A DNA stretch of 64,000 nucleotides from Cellvibrionaceae bacterium. Its GTDB lineage: Bacteria; Pseudomonadota; Gammaproteobacteria; Pseudomonadales; Cellvibrionaceae. Under the pieces are notes generated by a model. That model was not told the origin of the DNA, ran no database searches, and saw nothing but the letters and a program-made list of their open reading frames with translations. Positions 51,961-63,700 of this stretch are shown one piece after another. Within the stretch, counting starts at the first letter, position 1. Every line of letters starts with the position of its first letter. The DNA is taken from positions 691,465-755,464 of the forward strand of contig JANPZW010000013.1 of assembly GCA_024707385.1 (NCBI GenBank), in the 5' to 3' direction. The position numbers and the translations under genes were made by a program.

Positions 51961-53133
51961 TCAGTTGATCTTGAGGGACAAGTCCATCCCTCGCGCCACG
52001 GGCAGGGAGCGCGCGTAGCCGCTGCCCATATTGCCGACGAGGCCGCGCAGCTCCATGGTTAACAGTGCCGCCATAAGTTCACCCGCGCCCAGACCGGTGC
52101 GATCGACAAGCACATCGAGCGTAACCGGGTCATAGCCCAGCTCGGCGAGCACCCGCTCCTCGTGTTCGTTTTCAACCAGCTCGCCTGCCACTTGCAGCGC
52201 AGTGCGCGTGGGGTCCTGCAACTCCTGCCATTTCATCGACAGAAATCCCTGCAGCTCATCCACTATGTCCTGCGCGGTTTCCACCAGTTTTGCACCATCC
52301 TTGATCAGCGCATGGCAGCCGCGACTGAGCGGATTGTGGATGGAACCTGGGATGGCGAAGACTTCGCGGTTCTGCTGCAGGGCGTACCGGGCGGTGATCA
52401 GCGAACCACTTTTGACTGCCGCCTCCACCACCAACACTCCCAGACTCAAGCCGCTGATGATGCGGTTGCGCTGGGGGAAATTCGCCGGCAATGGCTGCAC
52501 GCCCAGGGGAAACTCGGTGATAACCGCCCCGCCGCGCTGAACAATTTCCTGGGCGATCTGATAATGGCGTTGCGGGTAGATCTGGTCGATGCCAGTGCCC
52601 AGTACGGCGATGGTTTTGCCATTGGCGCTCAAGGTGCCCTGGTGCGCCGCTATGTCGATGCCGAGCGCCAGACCGCTGGTGATGGTGATACCGGCCGCGG
52701 CCAGTTCGCGGGAGAACTGGGTGGCGTTATCGCGCCCGCCCGGGGTGGGACTGCGGCTGCCGACCACCGCAATCTGGGGCAGCGACAGTACGGTCGGATC
52801 GCCCCAAACATACAACAGCGGAGGCGCCCGGCGAATTTCGCGCAACAGATGCGGGTAATGCTCGCTGTGCGGGTCGAGCAGCTGAATATTATTTTCTGCC
52901 AGCCACGCCAGATCAGCGCGCACCTGGCGCATTACCAAGCTGTCCGCACCGCGCTCGCGATAATCCATCAGGGCATCACAAGCTGCGGGAGAAAGCACTT
53001 TGGAGATAACGTCGATGGGGGCTTCAAGGGCGGTATTGAGAACGGGAAATTCGTCCAACAGACGCCAATAAGTGCCGGAACCTGTTTCAGGCAGGCGTTG
53101 AAGAAGAAGTATCTGTTCGGTGGAAGTCAGCAT
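51961..53133 (-). CDS. dprA: DNA-processing protein DprA
   Basis: 390 residues: a SAM-like N-terminal part, the Rossmann core with VVGSRSPTPGGRDNATQFSR, SGLALGIDIAAHQG and GLSLGVLVVEAAVKSGSLIT, and a C-terminal winged-helix-like region (DPVTLDVLVDRTGLGAGELM). Loads RecA on incoming single-stranded DNA in transformation. Complete. Downstream of the LysM gene and its terminator. Confidence 0.95.
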   Translation of the reverse strand: MLTSTEQILLLQRLPETGSGTYWRLLDEFPVLNTALEAPIDVISKVLSPAACDALMDYRERGADSLVMRQVRADLAWLAENNIQLLDPHSEHYPHLLREIRRAPPLLYVWGDPTVLSLPQIAVVGSRSPTPGGRDNATQFSRELAAAGITITSGLALGIDIAAHQGTLSANGKTIAVLGTGIDQIYPQRHYQIAQEIVQRGGAVITEFPLGVQPLPANFPQRNRIISGLSLGVLVVEAAVKSGSLITARYALQQNREVFAIPGSIHNPLSRGCHALIKDGAKLVETAQDIVDELQGFLSMKWQELQDPTRTALQVAGELVENEHEERVLAELGYDPVTLDVLVDRTGLGAGELMAALLTMELRGLVGNMGSGYARSLPVARGMDLSLKIN

Positions 53134-53225
53134 GTCATCGTCCGTGAAAGGCTTGATAAACGATCAGCGTAAAGCCTAACAGCATGCGCCAGGGCTGTCA
53201 CTGCGCGATGATTTGCTCCGGCGCA

Positions 53226-53253
53226 AATAAAAAAGCCCCGCGACGCGGGGCTT
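53226..53253 (-). terminator. Intrinsic terminator after the LysM gene
   Basis: GCCCCGCG and CGCGGGGC (53235-53251) pair around one base; on the minus strand TTTTTTATTT follows. Lies between the LysM gene stop (53272) and the dprA start. Confidence 0.88.
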
Positions 53254-53271
53254 TGGAGCATTACAGATGGG

Positions 53272-54294
53272 TCAGGGGTTGCGCACCAAGTCGCGCACCG
53301 CCAGGGGTCGGTCAGATTCCAGAACCAGACCGAGACTGAGTTTTTCGAAGGTGCGGAATACCATAACCAAGCCAGCGCGCTCATCCGGCAGGGTCACCAT
53401 GTCGCCTTTGACACGGTCCTTAACTGTGCCGCCGCGTTTGTAGACAGCCAGAACATTGCCGACTTCCATCCCCTCACGATCACCGCGGTTGATCACCACC
53501 ACGTCCATTTTGCCCACCTGGGTCACGCCTCCTTCCACGGCAATGATCAGGGCATTGACGTCACCCTTGGGGGCAGATGGGAAAAAGTTGGAGTCGATGG
53601 AGCGCTGCTCCTCACTCAACAGACGGTCACCGATGCGCACTTCTTCAGTGGTTCGCGTCATCAACAGAGTCGCAATTTCACCTTCCAGCGCGCGCATCCG
53701 GCCCGAGCCTATGTCCATCGCCTGGATGCCCAACAATTCGCCCGTTTCCGGATCGACATAATTTTCCCCGCGTCGATAGATGCCATACACCGAAATATCG
53801 CTGTCAAAGGTACCGCGCGCATACAGGCGGTCGCCTTTGCCGAGCACCAGACGCTTGGCCTCACCCGATACCACATGGGGTGCTCGATCAAGTTCCTCCT
53901 GGGTGACGATACGGCTGCGGGAGAGGAAGTTATTGATCTTGTCCAACGGAATGGTGGGAATCGCCTCACCCTCGTCCAGCGTTCTGACTTTAGGCGAGAG
54001 CTTCACCACACGGTTGGAAGAGTCCACCACGATTCTCGGCTTGCCGTCGAAGTAGACCAGACGGATAACATCACCGGGGTAGATCAGGTGAGGGTTGGCG
54101 ATTTGCGGATTAACGTGCCAGATTTCCGGCCACATCCAGGGGTTGTTAAGGAAGGAGCTTGAGATGTCCCAAAGGGTGTCGCCTTTTACGACCGTGTATT
54201 CCTCAGGGTAATCGGATCGGATTTGAGGTTCCTGCGCAATTGCCTGGCCGAGCAGCAAACATGCGCCCAGCAATCCCAAGATGCGTTTTTTCAT
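53272..54294 (-). CDS. Exported LysM domain protein
   Basis: 340 residues. Signal peptide (MKKRILGLLGACLLLGQAIA), a LysM domain (EYTVVKGDTLWDISSSFL through NPHLIYPGDVIRLV), then a long beta-rich part with GKGDRLYARG and VVVINRGDREGMEVGNVLAV. LysM binds peptidoglycan. This family commonly sits beside dprA and opposite def in gammaproteobacteria. Precise function unknown. Confidence 0.92.
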   Translation of the reverse strand: MKKRILGLLGACLLLGQAIAQEPQIRSDYPEEYTVVKGDTLWDISSSFLNNPWMWPEIWHVNPQIANPHLIYPGDVIRLVYFDGKPRIVVDSSNRVVKLSPKVRTLDEGEAIPTIPLDKINNFLSRSRIVTQEELDRAPHVVSGEAKRLVLGKGDRLYARGTFDSDISVYGIYRRGENYVDPETGELLGIQAMDIGSGRMRALEGEIATLLMTRTTEEVRIGDRLLSEEQRSIDSNFFPSAPKGDVNALIIAVEGGVTQVGKMDVVVINRGDREGMEVGNVLAVYKRGGTVKDRVKGDMVTLPDERAGLVMVFRTFEKLSLGLVLESDRPLAVRDLVRNP

Positions 54295-54467
54295 ATTCAG
54301 CGGTCCTGTACCATGCGGCCCTAGAGATGTATTAAAGTTATTATAGTAGTCGAATGCTGCTGGGTTGGAAGCCAGGTTCGGCAGAGGTCGTCTTCAATAA
54401 TTGAGGCTGATCATTATGTTAGCAGCGACATTTACCCCTTTACTAGCGAAGTTTGTCACAAAGGCCA

Positions 54468-54971
54468 ATGGCACAATTAACCATACTCCACTTCCCTGAC
54501 CCGCGTTTGCGGACCCACGCAAAGCCGGTTGAACAGGTCGACGACCGCATCCGTCAGCTCATCGACGACATGTTTGAAACCATGTACGAGGCGCCAGGAG
54601 TGGGCCTTGCGGCGACACAGGTCAATGTGCACGAGCAGATCATCGTCATAGATGTGTCGGAAGAGCGCGACCAGCCCCTTGTGTTTATCAATCCCAAAAT
54701 CGAAGTGCTCGACGAGACCCTGTTCGATTATGAGGAAGGCTGCCTGAGCGTGCCGGGGTTCTATGAAAAGATCACCCGCCCGCGCCACGTGCGGGTCACC
54801 GCGCAGGATCGCAATGGCGAAACCTTCACCATCGAGCCTGAAGGGCTGCTGGCGGTTTGCATTCAACATGAGTGCGATCACCTGAACGGCAAGCTCTTTG
54901 TCGACTACCTCTCCAATCTCAAACGTCAGCGGATTCGCGCCAAGCTGGAAAAACAGCGCAAAGAAGCCTGA
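54468..54971 (+). CDS. def: Peptide deformylase
   Basis: 167 residues with all three motifs: [16 protein letters not shown] and QHECDHLNG (Fe/Zn-binding Cys and two His). Removes the formyl group from new proteins. Start ATG 54468 with AAAGG upstream. First of def-fmt-rsmB-trkA-trkH, divergent from the LysM gene. Confidence 0.97.
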   Translation: MAQLTILHFPDPRLRTHAKPVEQVDDRIRQLIDDMFETMYEAPGVGLAATQVNVHEQIIVIDVSEERDQPLVFINPKIEVLDETLFDYEEGCLSVPGFYEKITRPRHVRVTAQDRNGETFTIEPEGLLAVCIQHECDHLNGKLFVDYLSNLKRQRIRAKLEKQRKEA

Positions 54972-55001
54972 TCGTCCACCCCAAAACTGCCAGGATCTCC
55001 A

Positions 55002-55962
55002 ATGGCCACTGATGCAGGGCTCAAGATTATTTTTGCCGGCACGCCGGAATTCGCCGCCCGGCATTTGCAGGCTCTCCTGCAAAGCTGTCATCAAGTGGTG
55101 GCGGTTTACACCCAGCCGGACCGGCCGGCAGGAAGAGGAAAAAAGCTGCAGGCCAGCCCCGTTAAAGAGATGGCGATAGCCGCCGGAATTGACGTCCAAC
55201 AACCCGTCTCTCTGAAAACACCCGAAGCCCAGGCGACTCTCGCCGCCTATGGCGCCGATGTCATGGTGGTAGTGGCCTACGGCCTGCTGCTACCGGCTGC
55301 GATACTTTCGTTGCCGCGTTTTGGCTGTATCAATGTGCACGCCTCACTGCTGCCGCGCTGGCGCGGTGCGGCGCCGATTCAGCGGGCGATTGAAGCGGGC
55401 GACAGGGAGACCGGCGTCACCATCATGCAGATGGATGTAGGGCTAGATACCGGCCCCATGCTGTCTATCCGCACCTGCCCGATCCTGCCGGGCGACAGCG
55501 CCGCCGATCTGCATGATCGTCTGGCGGAGATAGGCCCACCTGCCCTGCTGGATACCCTGCACCAACTGCTGAACGGCCCTCTGCAAGGAGAGATTCAGGA
55601 CAATCACCTCGCCACTTACGCGCACAAGCTCACCAAGGAAGAAGCCGCCATCGACTGGTCGCAGCCGGCCGAGCTTATCGAGCGACGTATCCGCGCATTC
55701 AATCCATTCCCGGTGGCGTTTACCGTTTTCGGCGACGAGAACCTGCGTGTGTATGAGGCGCAGCTGCACAGCCGGACGCACTCGGCAGAGCCCGGCACCA
55801 TTCTGCAGGCGGAGCGGGAGCTGGTGGTGGCGTGTGGCGGGCAAACTTCTCTGGCGCTGCTGACCGTCCAATTGCCGGGGAAAAAAGGCAATGACGGTGA
55901 AAGATTTGCTTAATGGAGCCGCTGGCCGCTGGCAACCGGGCATGCGCCTGGGCACGCCATGA
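55002..55962 (+). CDS. fmt: Methionyl-tRNA formyltransferase, frame broken near the 3' end
   Basis: About 319 residues: KIIFAGTPEFAARHLQAL, GCINVHASLLPRWRGAAPIQ with catalytic Asn and His, and MDVGLDTGPML with the catalytic Asp. The frame is lost at an A6 run (55881-55886). With one base less the normal C-terminus AMTVKDLLNGAAGRW follows, ending at 55962 and overlapping the rsmB start as ATGA. Formylates initiator tRNA. Confidence 0.95.
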
Positions 55963-57240
55963 GCGCCTCCGTGCGCACCCTGGCGGCGCGCTTTCTCGCT
56001 GACGTGATCCGCGGGGAAAAGTCGCTGGCCGCGCTGCCCTCTTTTTCCCTCCCTCAGTCACCAGGATCGCGCCCTGCTGCAGGAGCTCTGCTTCGGCGTC
56101 TGCCGTTTTTATTTTCGCCATGAAGCTCTGTTGCGCGACTTTCTGCCCAAACCGCTGAAGCCGAAAGACGCGGATGTGTCGGCGCTGCTGCATCTGGGCA
56201 TCTACCAGCTGCTCCACACCCGCATTCCAGACCACGCCGCCATAGGCGCGACCGTCGAGGCCGCTAATGGTTTGAAGAGGCCGTGGGCAAAAGGGCTGGT
56301 CAACGGCGTCTTGCGCAATCTGCAGCGCCGCCTGCCGGAACTGCCGAACTGGCAGGACTTGCCCAATCACCCCCAATGGCTCAGCGACGCGCTACGGCAA
56401 GCTTGGCCGGAAGACTGGCAGGCGGTGATGGCCGCCAACGACCAGCGCCCGCCGTTTACCGTGCGGGTGAACCGCGCCAAAGCCAATCGGGATGCTTATC
56501 TGGCCGAGCTGGGCCGACACGATATCGCTGCCGCACCCTGCGCTTTTGTCCCCGATGGCATTACGTTGCAACAGGCGATTCCGGTGGCAGAGCTGCCCGG
56601 TTTTAATGCCGCCGTCGTCAGTGTCCAGGACGAGGCTGCGCAGCTGGCCGCCGGCCTGCTGCAACTGGCTCCGGGTCTGCGGGTGCTTGACGCCTGCTGC
56701 GCTCCCGGCGGAAAAACCTGCCACGCCCTTGAGTGTGAGCATTCACTTTCTGAAATGGTGGCGCTGGATGTGGAAGCCGCGCGTATGGGGCGGGTGGAAG
56801 AGAATCTGCAGCGCCTCGGTCTTACGGCGACCTTGAAAGTGGCAGACGCGACACAGCCTGCGGCTTGGTGGGACGGGCAATTTTTCGACCGCATACTGCT
56901 GGATGCGCCCTGCTCAGCCACCGGGGTTATCCGCCGCCACCCCGACGTCAAATTGCTGCGGCGCGCAAATGATATTGATAAGCTTGCCGCCCTGCAGCAA
57001 CAGCTGCTGGCAGCGCTCTGGCCGACTTTGAAACCCGGCGGGCTGCTGGTATACGCCACCTGTTCGGTGCTGCCGCAGGAAAATGAAGAGTCGGTGGCGG
57101 CGTTTGTTGCCCAACACGGCGATGCAGAACACACTCCCATAGCGGCGGACTGGGGGCATGCACGCCCCTTCGGCCGCCAACTGCTCCCCCGCGACGGCGG
57201 TCACGACGGTTTTTATTACGCGCTCTTACGCAAGCGCTGA
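55959..57240 (+). CDS. rsmB: 16S rRNA m5C967 methyltransferase RsmB, frame broken near the 5' end
   Basis: About 426 residues. ATG 55959 gives SASVRTLAARFLADVIRGEK, then a T5 run (56042-56046) breaks the frame. With one base less it reads LSHQDRALLQELCFGVCRF and into the NusB-like and methyltransferase domains: DACCAPGGKTCHA (SAM site), LLDAPCSATGVIRRHPD and VYATCSVLPQENEES with the catalytic cysteine. Methylates C967 of 16S rRNA. Confidence 0.95.
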
Positions 57241-57268
57241 TCCGGCAATCGGTTGAGGTTGTCTCTCT

Positions 57269-58672
57269 ATGAAAATCATCATTCTCGGTGCGGGACAAGT
57301 AGGCGGTGCTCTGGCGGCCAACCTGTCCAGTGAGGCCAACGACATCACCGTGGTCGACCGCAACGAAAACGCCCTGCGAGAGCTGCGCGACCGGATCGAT
57401 ATAGGTGTGGTCGCCGGCCACGCCTCCCACCCCTCGGTGCTGCTGCGCGCCGGCATTGAGGATGCCGATCTGCTGATCGCCGTCACCAGTGATGACGAAA
57501 TCAACATAGTTGCCTGTGAGATCGCCCACAGTCTGTTCCACACGCCGACCAAAATCGCGCGGTTGCGCTCCCAGGAATATGCCTCCTACCCCAGCATGTT
57601 CCGCAACGATGCCATCCCGGTTGACGTGATCATCAGCCCAGAGCAGATCGTCTCCAACTACATCTACCGACTGGTTGAGCAGCCCGGCGCCTTGCAGGTG
57701 GTGGACTTCGCCGATGGCCGGGTACAACTTGTTGCCGTAAGGGCTTACTACGGCGGGCCGCTGGTGGGCCAGGAACTGCGCTTTATTCGCCAGCATATGC
57801 CCAAGGTCGACACCCGCGTTGCCGCCATCTACCGGCGCGACCGCCCCATCACCCCGCGGGGCGACACAGTGATCGAAGCGGATGACGAAGTGTTTTTCAT
57901 CGCCGCGCGGGAGGATATACGCTCAGTCATGAGCGAACTGCGCCGCCTTGACCGGCCCTACAAACGCATCGTCATTGCCGGCGGCGGCAATATCGGTTTG
58001 AGCCTGGCCTCCAAGCTGGAAGAGCGCTATTCGGTGCGGTTGATCGAGTTCAACGAGCGGCGCGCGGCGCTCCTCGCGGAAAAGCTGCGCCACACCATCG
58101 TCCTGCACGGCAGCGCCTCCGACCGGGAGTTGCTGCTGGAGGAGAATGTGGAAGACGCGGACGTGTTTCTGGCGGTCACCAACAGCGACGAAGCCAACAT
58201 CATGTCCTCGATGCTGGCCAAGCGCCTGGGCGCGCGCAAGGTGCTGACGCTGATTGGCAACCCCGCCTATGTGGACTTGGTGCAAGGCGGTGAAATCGAT
58301 ATCGCCATCTCACCCCAGCAGGCGACCATTGGCAGCCTTCTCACCCACGTGAGACGTGGCGACATAGTGAATGTTCACTCACTTCGCCGGGGTGCGGCTG
58401 AGGCGATTGAGGTAATTGCCCACGGTGACAGCAAAAGTTCGAAGGTGGTCGGCCGCAATGTGGAGGATATAGACCTGCCGGACGGCGCCACCATCGGTGC
58501 CATAGTGCGGGCGAAGAAGAATGAAAACGGCGGCAACAACGGCCATGAGGTGCTGATTGCCCACGACGATACACGCATCGAATCCGGTGACCATGTGATC
58601 CTGTTTCTGGTGGATCGGCGCTATACGCGGGACATTGAGCGCCTATTCCAGGTGGGTTTCACCTTCTTCTGA
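57269..58672 (+). CDS. trkA: Trk potassium uptake regulatory protein TrkA
   Basis: 467 residues with two NAD-binding RCK halves: [20 protein letters not shown] at the N-terminus and [19 protein letters not shown] in the middle, each followed by a RCK_C part. Peripheral membrane protein that gates TrkH in response to nucleotides. Lies between rsmB and trkH. Confidence 0.96.
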   Translation: MKIIILGAGQVGGALAANLSSEANDITVVDRNENALRELRDRIDIGVVAGHASHPSVLLRAGIEDADLLIAVTSDDEINIVACEIAHSLFHTPTKIARLRSQEYASYPSMFRNDAIPVDVIISPEQIVSNYIYRLVEQPGALQVVDFADGRVQLVAVRAYYGGPLVGQELRFIRQHMPKVDTRVAAIYRRDRPITPRGDTVIEADDEVFFIAAREDIRSVMSELRRLDRPYKRIVIAGGGNIGLSLASKLEERYSVRLIEFNERRAALLAEKLRHTIVLHGSASDRELLLEENVEDADVFLAVTNSDEANIMSSMLAKRLGARKVLTLIGNPAYVDLVQGGEIDIAISPQQATIGSLLTHVRRGDIVNVHSLRRGAAEAIEVIAHGDSKSSKVVGRNVEDIDLPDGATIGAIVRAKKNENGGNNGHEVLIAHDDTRIESGDHVILFLVDRRYTRDIERLFQVGFTFF

Positions 58673-58673
58673 T

Positions 58674-60122
58674 ATGCATCCGGCCATCATCTGCAAAGTG
58701 CTCGGCCTCCTGCTGATGTTATTCAGCGCCAGCCTGTTGCCGCCGGTAGGTGTGGCACTGTGGTATGGCGACCCGGGTTATTGGGCCTTCCTGCTGGCCT
58801 TTACTATTACACTGATCACCGGCGTGCTGCTGTGGTACCCCGTCCACGACGTGCACCAGGAGCTGCGCACCCGCGATGGCTTCCTGATCACCGCCCTGTT
58901 CTGGTTGGTGCTGGCGCTTTTCGGCGCCCTGCCTTTCATCTTCTTTGGCGCCACCGAGCTCTCCCTGGAAGATGCTTTTTTCGAAGCCCTGTCGGGGCTG
59001 ACCACCACCGGCGCCACTGTCCTGGTCGACTTGGATCAACTGCCCCGCTCTCTGCTCTATTACCGCCAGCAGCTGCAATGGCTGGGTGGAATCGGAATTG
59101 TGGTGATCGCGGTGGCGATTCTGCCGATGTTGGGCGTGGGCGGCATGCAGCTCTATCGCGCCGAAACACCCGGTCCGCTGAAGGACACCAAGCTGACACC
59201 GCGGATCACCCAAACCGCCAAAGCGCTCTTTATCGTTTATCTCAGTCTGACTGTCGCCTGCGGCTTGGCCTACTGGCTGGCCGGTATGACGCCGTTTGAT
59301 GCGATTGGCCACGCTTATTCCACTGTGGCCATCGGTGGTTTTTCCACCCATGACGCCAGTATCGGTTTTTACGACAACCCGCTGATCCTGATCGTCAGCA
59401 TGGTGTTCATGGTGTTGGCGGGCATGAACTTCGCGCTGCACTTTCTCGCCTGGCAGGGGCGTCACCTGCGCCATTATCTGACCGATCCGGAGTGCCGGTT
59501 TTACCTTTGGGTATTGCTGACGGGCTGTATCCTGACGGTCGCCTATCTGTATGTCAGCGCCACCTATGGCGTTGGTGAAAGTCTGCTCCATGGCAGCTTC
59601 GCTTTTATCGCCAGCCTGACCACCACCGGTTTCGTCACCACCGAATACAGCGCTTGGCCTTTGGGGCTGTATCTGTTTGTTTTCCTGAGCTCCTTTGTTG
59701 GCGGTTGCGCGGGCTCCACCGCTGGCGGGCTGAAGATGATCCGCGCGCTGCTGATCGTTAAACAGGGGCAGAGGGAGGTGAGCCGCCTGATCCATCCGAA
59801 AGCTATTCAGCCGCTAAAAATCGGCGTGCGCACGGTATCCAACCGGGTGGTGGAGGCGGTGTGGGGGTTTTTTGCCGTCTATCTGGTGGCTTATCTGGTG
59901 CTCTGCCAGCTGCTGCTCGCCACTGGCGTGGATTTCGCGACCGCCTTTTCCGCCGTCGGCGCCTGCCTCAATAACTACGGCCGCGGCATGGGTGATGTCG
60001 CCGTGCACTATGGGGATCTGAACGCCGCCGCCAAATGGGTTCTCTGCGCAGCCATGCTGATGGGCCGCCTGGAAGTGTTCACCGTGCTGGTGCTCTTCAC
60101 CCCCATGTTCTGGCGGCGCTAA
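58674..60122 (+). CDS. trkH: Trk potassium transporter membrane subunit TrkH
   Basis: 482 residues. Four pore-loop units of the KtrB/TrkH type: ALSGLTTTGATVL, HAYSTVAIGGFSTHD, ASLTTTGFVTTEY and the fourth near SAVGACLNNYGRG. Forms the K+ channel that works with TrkA. ATG 58674 is one base past the trkA stop; the longer frame is rejected. Confidence 0.96.
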   Translation: MHPAIICKVLGLLLMLFSASLLPPVGVALWYGDPGYWAFLLAFTITLITGVLLWYPVHDVHQELRTRDGFLITALFWLVLALFGALPFIFFGATELSLEDAFFEALSGLTTTGATVLVDLDQLPRSLLYYRQQLQWLGGIGIVVIAVAILPMLGVGGMQLYRAETPGPLKDTKLTPRITQTAKALFIVYLSLTVACGLAYWLAGMTPFDAIGHAYSTVAIGGFSTHDASIGFYDNPLILIVSMVFMVLAGMNFALHFLAWQGRHLRHYLTDPECRFYLWVLLTGCILTVAYLYVSATYGVGESLLHGSFAFIASLTTTGFVTTEYSAWPLGLYLFVFLSSFVGGCAGSTAGGLKMIRALLIVKQGQREVSRLIHPKAIQPLKIGVRTVSNRVVEAVWGFFAVYLVAYLVLCQLLLATGVDFATAFSAVGACLNNYGRGMGDVAVHYGDLNAAAKWVLCAAMLMGRLEVFTVLVLFTPMFWRR

Positions 60123-60151
60123 CCAGCCGTCGCATGCGGACGGCTGGATGT

Positions 60152-60703
60152 TTATTTAGCGGAATAGGGATCCTGCGCCAATAGATAGGAGCGCAGCTCC
60201 GCCTTCATCGGATGATTCTGCAGCCAGTTGCGAATCTCGCGGGCCTTGGCGTAATCCTCATCGCCGAAACGGCTCTGGTACAGATGGGTGAAAGTGGCGC
60301 GGGTCTGCTCGGCGCGGATCTTCAGTTGCCAGGGATCCGTCAGCAGCACATTGAGGCTGCCCGCAAGACCCTCGTTTTTCAGCAATTCCCACTCCCCTTT
60401 GTCGAGCCAGACTCCGCCGACCCGCGGGCTGTAATCCAGGCGGTGAGGATTGTTGCTGAGGATACGGAACTTGCTCATTAGCGTGCCGGTGACGGGGCAG
60501 ACCAGCGCGCGATCCGTATTGCCCATCGCCTCGCTTTGTACCTCCACAGGCTTAAACGGATAGTCAGGATGGCGCTCCAGCCAAGTCACATAGTCTTCGA
60601 TCAGTATCCAGTTGCCACCGCAATGGCTGCAGGTATGACAGCGAAACAGTGCATCAAGAAAACTTGGCACCAGACGGCCTTCACCGCAGGCAGTACATTT
60701 CAT
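60152..60703 (-). CDS. TFIIB-type zinc-ribbon protein
   Basis: 183 residues. KCTACGEGRL and CHTCSHCGGNW give CxxC pairs; a second zf-TFIIB-like part has CPVTGTLMSKFRI and GGVWLDKGEWELL. The C-terminal half is helical and basic. Function unknown. Convergent with trkH and downstream of the hybrid kinase gene. Confidence 0.8.
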   Translation of the reverse strand: MKCTACGEGRLVPSFLDALFRCHTCSHCGGNWILIEDYVTWLERHPDYPFKPVEVQSEAMGNTDRALVCPVTGTLMSKFRILSNNPHRLDYSPRVGGVWLDKGEWELLKNEGLAGSLNVLLTDPWQLKIRAEQTRATFTHLYQSRFGDEDYAKAREIRNWLQNHPMKAELRSYLLAQDPYSAK

Positions 60704-60730
60704 AGAAATCTCCTTGAGAAAAGGGGTTGG

Positions 60731-63700
60731 TCAGTCTGCGACCTTGCATTTTGCCGACGGATCGCGGCGGCTGAGCTTCTGCAGGTAGTGTTTTACGCGC
60801 GGGAGCAGTATTTCCTTGTTCACCGGCTTGTACAGCACTTCATTGCCACCGACCTCCAGGCCGACATGGAGATCTTCGCCGCCGTGGCGGGCGGTCAGGA
60901 AGAGCACCGGCATCATTTCGGCGGAAAAGGTCTGGCGCAGCTTCTCGCAAACCTCAAAGCCGGACATGCGCGGCATCATCACATCGAGAATCACCAGATC
61001 CACATGGTGCCCCTCCTGCAACACCAGCTGAAGCGCCTCCAGGCCGTTGCCGGCTTCCAGAATGTGATAGCCGTGCAGACTGAGAATTCCCGCCAGCACC
61101 ATGCGGTTGACCGGGTCATCGTCGACGATCAAAACGGTGAAATTCCACGCTTCCGGCGGCGGGGCCAGATCGCTAGAGGTGCCGTTTTTAAAGGTGTCGC
61201 TTTTAAGCGCGGGCATAACACCGGCGGCAACTCCGCCTTTGAACGCGAAGGTGTCGGCCACGGCAGGGCTGCTCTGGAGATCTGGCGTGTTGTTATTGGG
61301 GAGTTGGCTCTGCTCGGGATTGCTCGCGCTAGCGCTGCGCTCGGGGTAACCCGGTGAAACAGTCGCGCCCTGCTTGCGCGGTTGTGCCAGCGGCAGGGTG
61401 AAGGTGAAGCGGCTGCCGCTACCGGCGGTGCCCGGTTGCCGCGGGTCCTGCCAGCGGCTCTCGAAACTGATGCTGCCGCCGTGCAATTCGATGAGGTGTT
61501 TGGTGACCGCTAGGCCGAGGCCAATGCCGGACATGGCCTGCTCGCTCAAGGTCTTGCTGATCTGCGGGGTGAAGATGCGGTCGCGCAGCTCGGGTTTGAT
61601 ACCGCAGCCCGTATCGCTGACCAGAATGCGCAACATTGAGCCGTCCACTTCGGCGCTGACCCGCACTTCGCCCTGCTGCGTGTATTTGATGGCGTTGCCG
61701 ATCAGGTTGGTAAGTATCTGCTTGAGGTGATTGCGGTCCGCCATGACCCAGGCGGTGTCCGCGTCCACATCGTTGGAAAGACGCACCGGCCGGCCATAGG
61801 ACAGGGGGCGGAGATTCTGCAACACCACCTCCACCAGAGGGCGCAGCGCCAGGCATTCGGCATTCAGGTCCAGTTTGCGCTCAGCGAAGTTGCCGTAGTC
61901 GAGAATGTCGTTGATGAGATTGGACAGGCGTTTGCCGTGGGCGACGATCAGGCTGAGCCGCTGCTCGGCGGTAAGCGGCAAGCGTTCTTTGTCATCTCGC
62001 AGAATCCCTTCGGCCAGGCCGATCATGCTGCTGATGGGCGCGCGCAGTTCGTGAGAGGTGTCGATCAGAAAAGCGTCCTTGATCTTGTTGACGCGCAACA
62101 GCTCGGCGTTGAGCGCGCGCTGCTTGTCCAGCTCCACATGTTTGAGAAATATGCGCACCAGGAACACCACCAGCAGCACCGCCGCCAGGGCGTAGCCGAG
62201 AAAGGCCCACCGGCTCAACCAGGGCGGTGGCGCCATAACGACCTGCACATGCGCCTCGCGGCGATTCCAGTTGCCGTCGCGGTCGGCACTGCGCACCTTG
62301 AAGGTGTAGGTGCCGGGGTTGAGGTTGGTGTAGGTAGCGCTGTTGGTGCCCGCCGCCTCGTGCCACTCATCATCGAAGCCTTCCAGCTTGTAGACGTACT
62401 TGTATTCGCCGGCGGCGCGATAGTTGAGGGTCGCGAAGGAGAAGGAAAACATCGCGTGGTCATGGCGCAAGTTGATGCGCTCGGCATAGGTGATGGCGCG
62501 ACTGAGCGGGGAGTCCTCCGCACCTATCGCCACCGGGCGGTTGAACAGGCGGAAGTCGGTGAGCACCAGAGGGAAGTCGTTGCCATATAGGGTAAACGCG
62601 CGGGGGTCGAAGACGGAAAAACCGTCGGTGCCGCCGAAATACAACTGGCCCTTGCGATCCTTGAAGGTGGCGTCGCGGTTGAAGGTATCGCCGACCAGAC
62701 CCTGGTTGCGGTGGAACGAGCGCACTTCGAGGCTCTTGGGTTCTATGCGCGCAATCCCGTTGGCGGTGCTGGCCCAGATGAAACCCAGATTGTCCTCGAT
62801 AAAGCTGGTCACCAGCGGCGCCAGGCTCTCCGGCCAGTTGAGGTGAGTGAAGGTGTTGCTGTCGTAATCGAACACCACCGCGCCTACATCCTGAGTGCCG
62901 ATCCAGATGCGCCCTTTGCTGTCTTCCATAAGCGCGCGGATGCGCACGCTATTGAGGGTACCGGGATTGTTGCTGTCTTTCGCGTAACGGGTAAACCGGC
63001 CGCTGGCGCGGTCCAGCTGGTTGAGACCATCCACCGTCGCCAGCCAGAAGCCGCCGCGGCGGTCCTCGAGAATGGCCCAGACGAAATTGCTCGAGATTGA
63101 GTGCGGATCGCTCTGATTGAGAGTGAAGTGCTCGAAGCTGTCGGTGGCGCGATCGTAGCGATTGAGACCGCCGGTTTCCGTGGCCACCCAGAGCACGTTT
63201 TCCCGATCCACGTAGATGTCCCAGATAAACGCGCTGCTGATGCTGCCGGGTTTCTGCCGGTCCGGGCGGTAATTGTGGAAGGTTTCGGTGACCCGGTCGA
63301 AACGATGCAAGCCGCCGCCCCAGCTTCCCACCCAGATATCGCCGGAAGGATCTTCCGCCAGACTCAGCACGGCATTGGCCTGCAGACCTTTAGCACTCGC
63401 GGGATCGCGCAGATAGCGGCGGACAAACCGCCGCTCTTCCGGATCGAACAGATTCAAGCCGTTCTCTGTGCCGATCCACAGAAGCCCGTCCGCGGTCTGC
63501 ATAAAATCCAGCACCGCGTTGTTGCTCAGGCTGTCGGGTACATTCTCGCGATAGGTGTAGTTACTGATCTCGCTGTGGCTGCGATCGTAAAAGTTGATGC
63601 CATCCGGAAAAGTGGTGATCCACAGATTGCGCTCCCGGTCCTCGTAGATCGCCCGCACCTGATTGGAGGCCAGGGTATTGCGGTCGATGGCGCTGTGGCG

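Noticed and set aside
58719..59795. 358-residue open frame on the minus strand
   Set aside because: Antisense of trkH with a biased Gln/His/Gly composition typical of a shadow frame.
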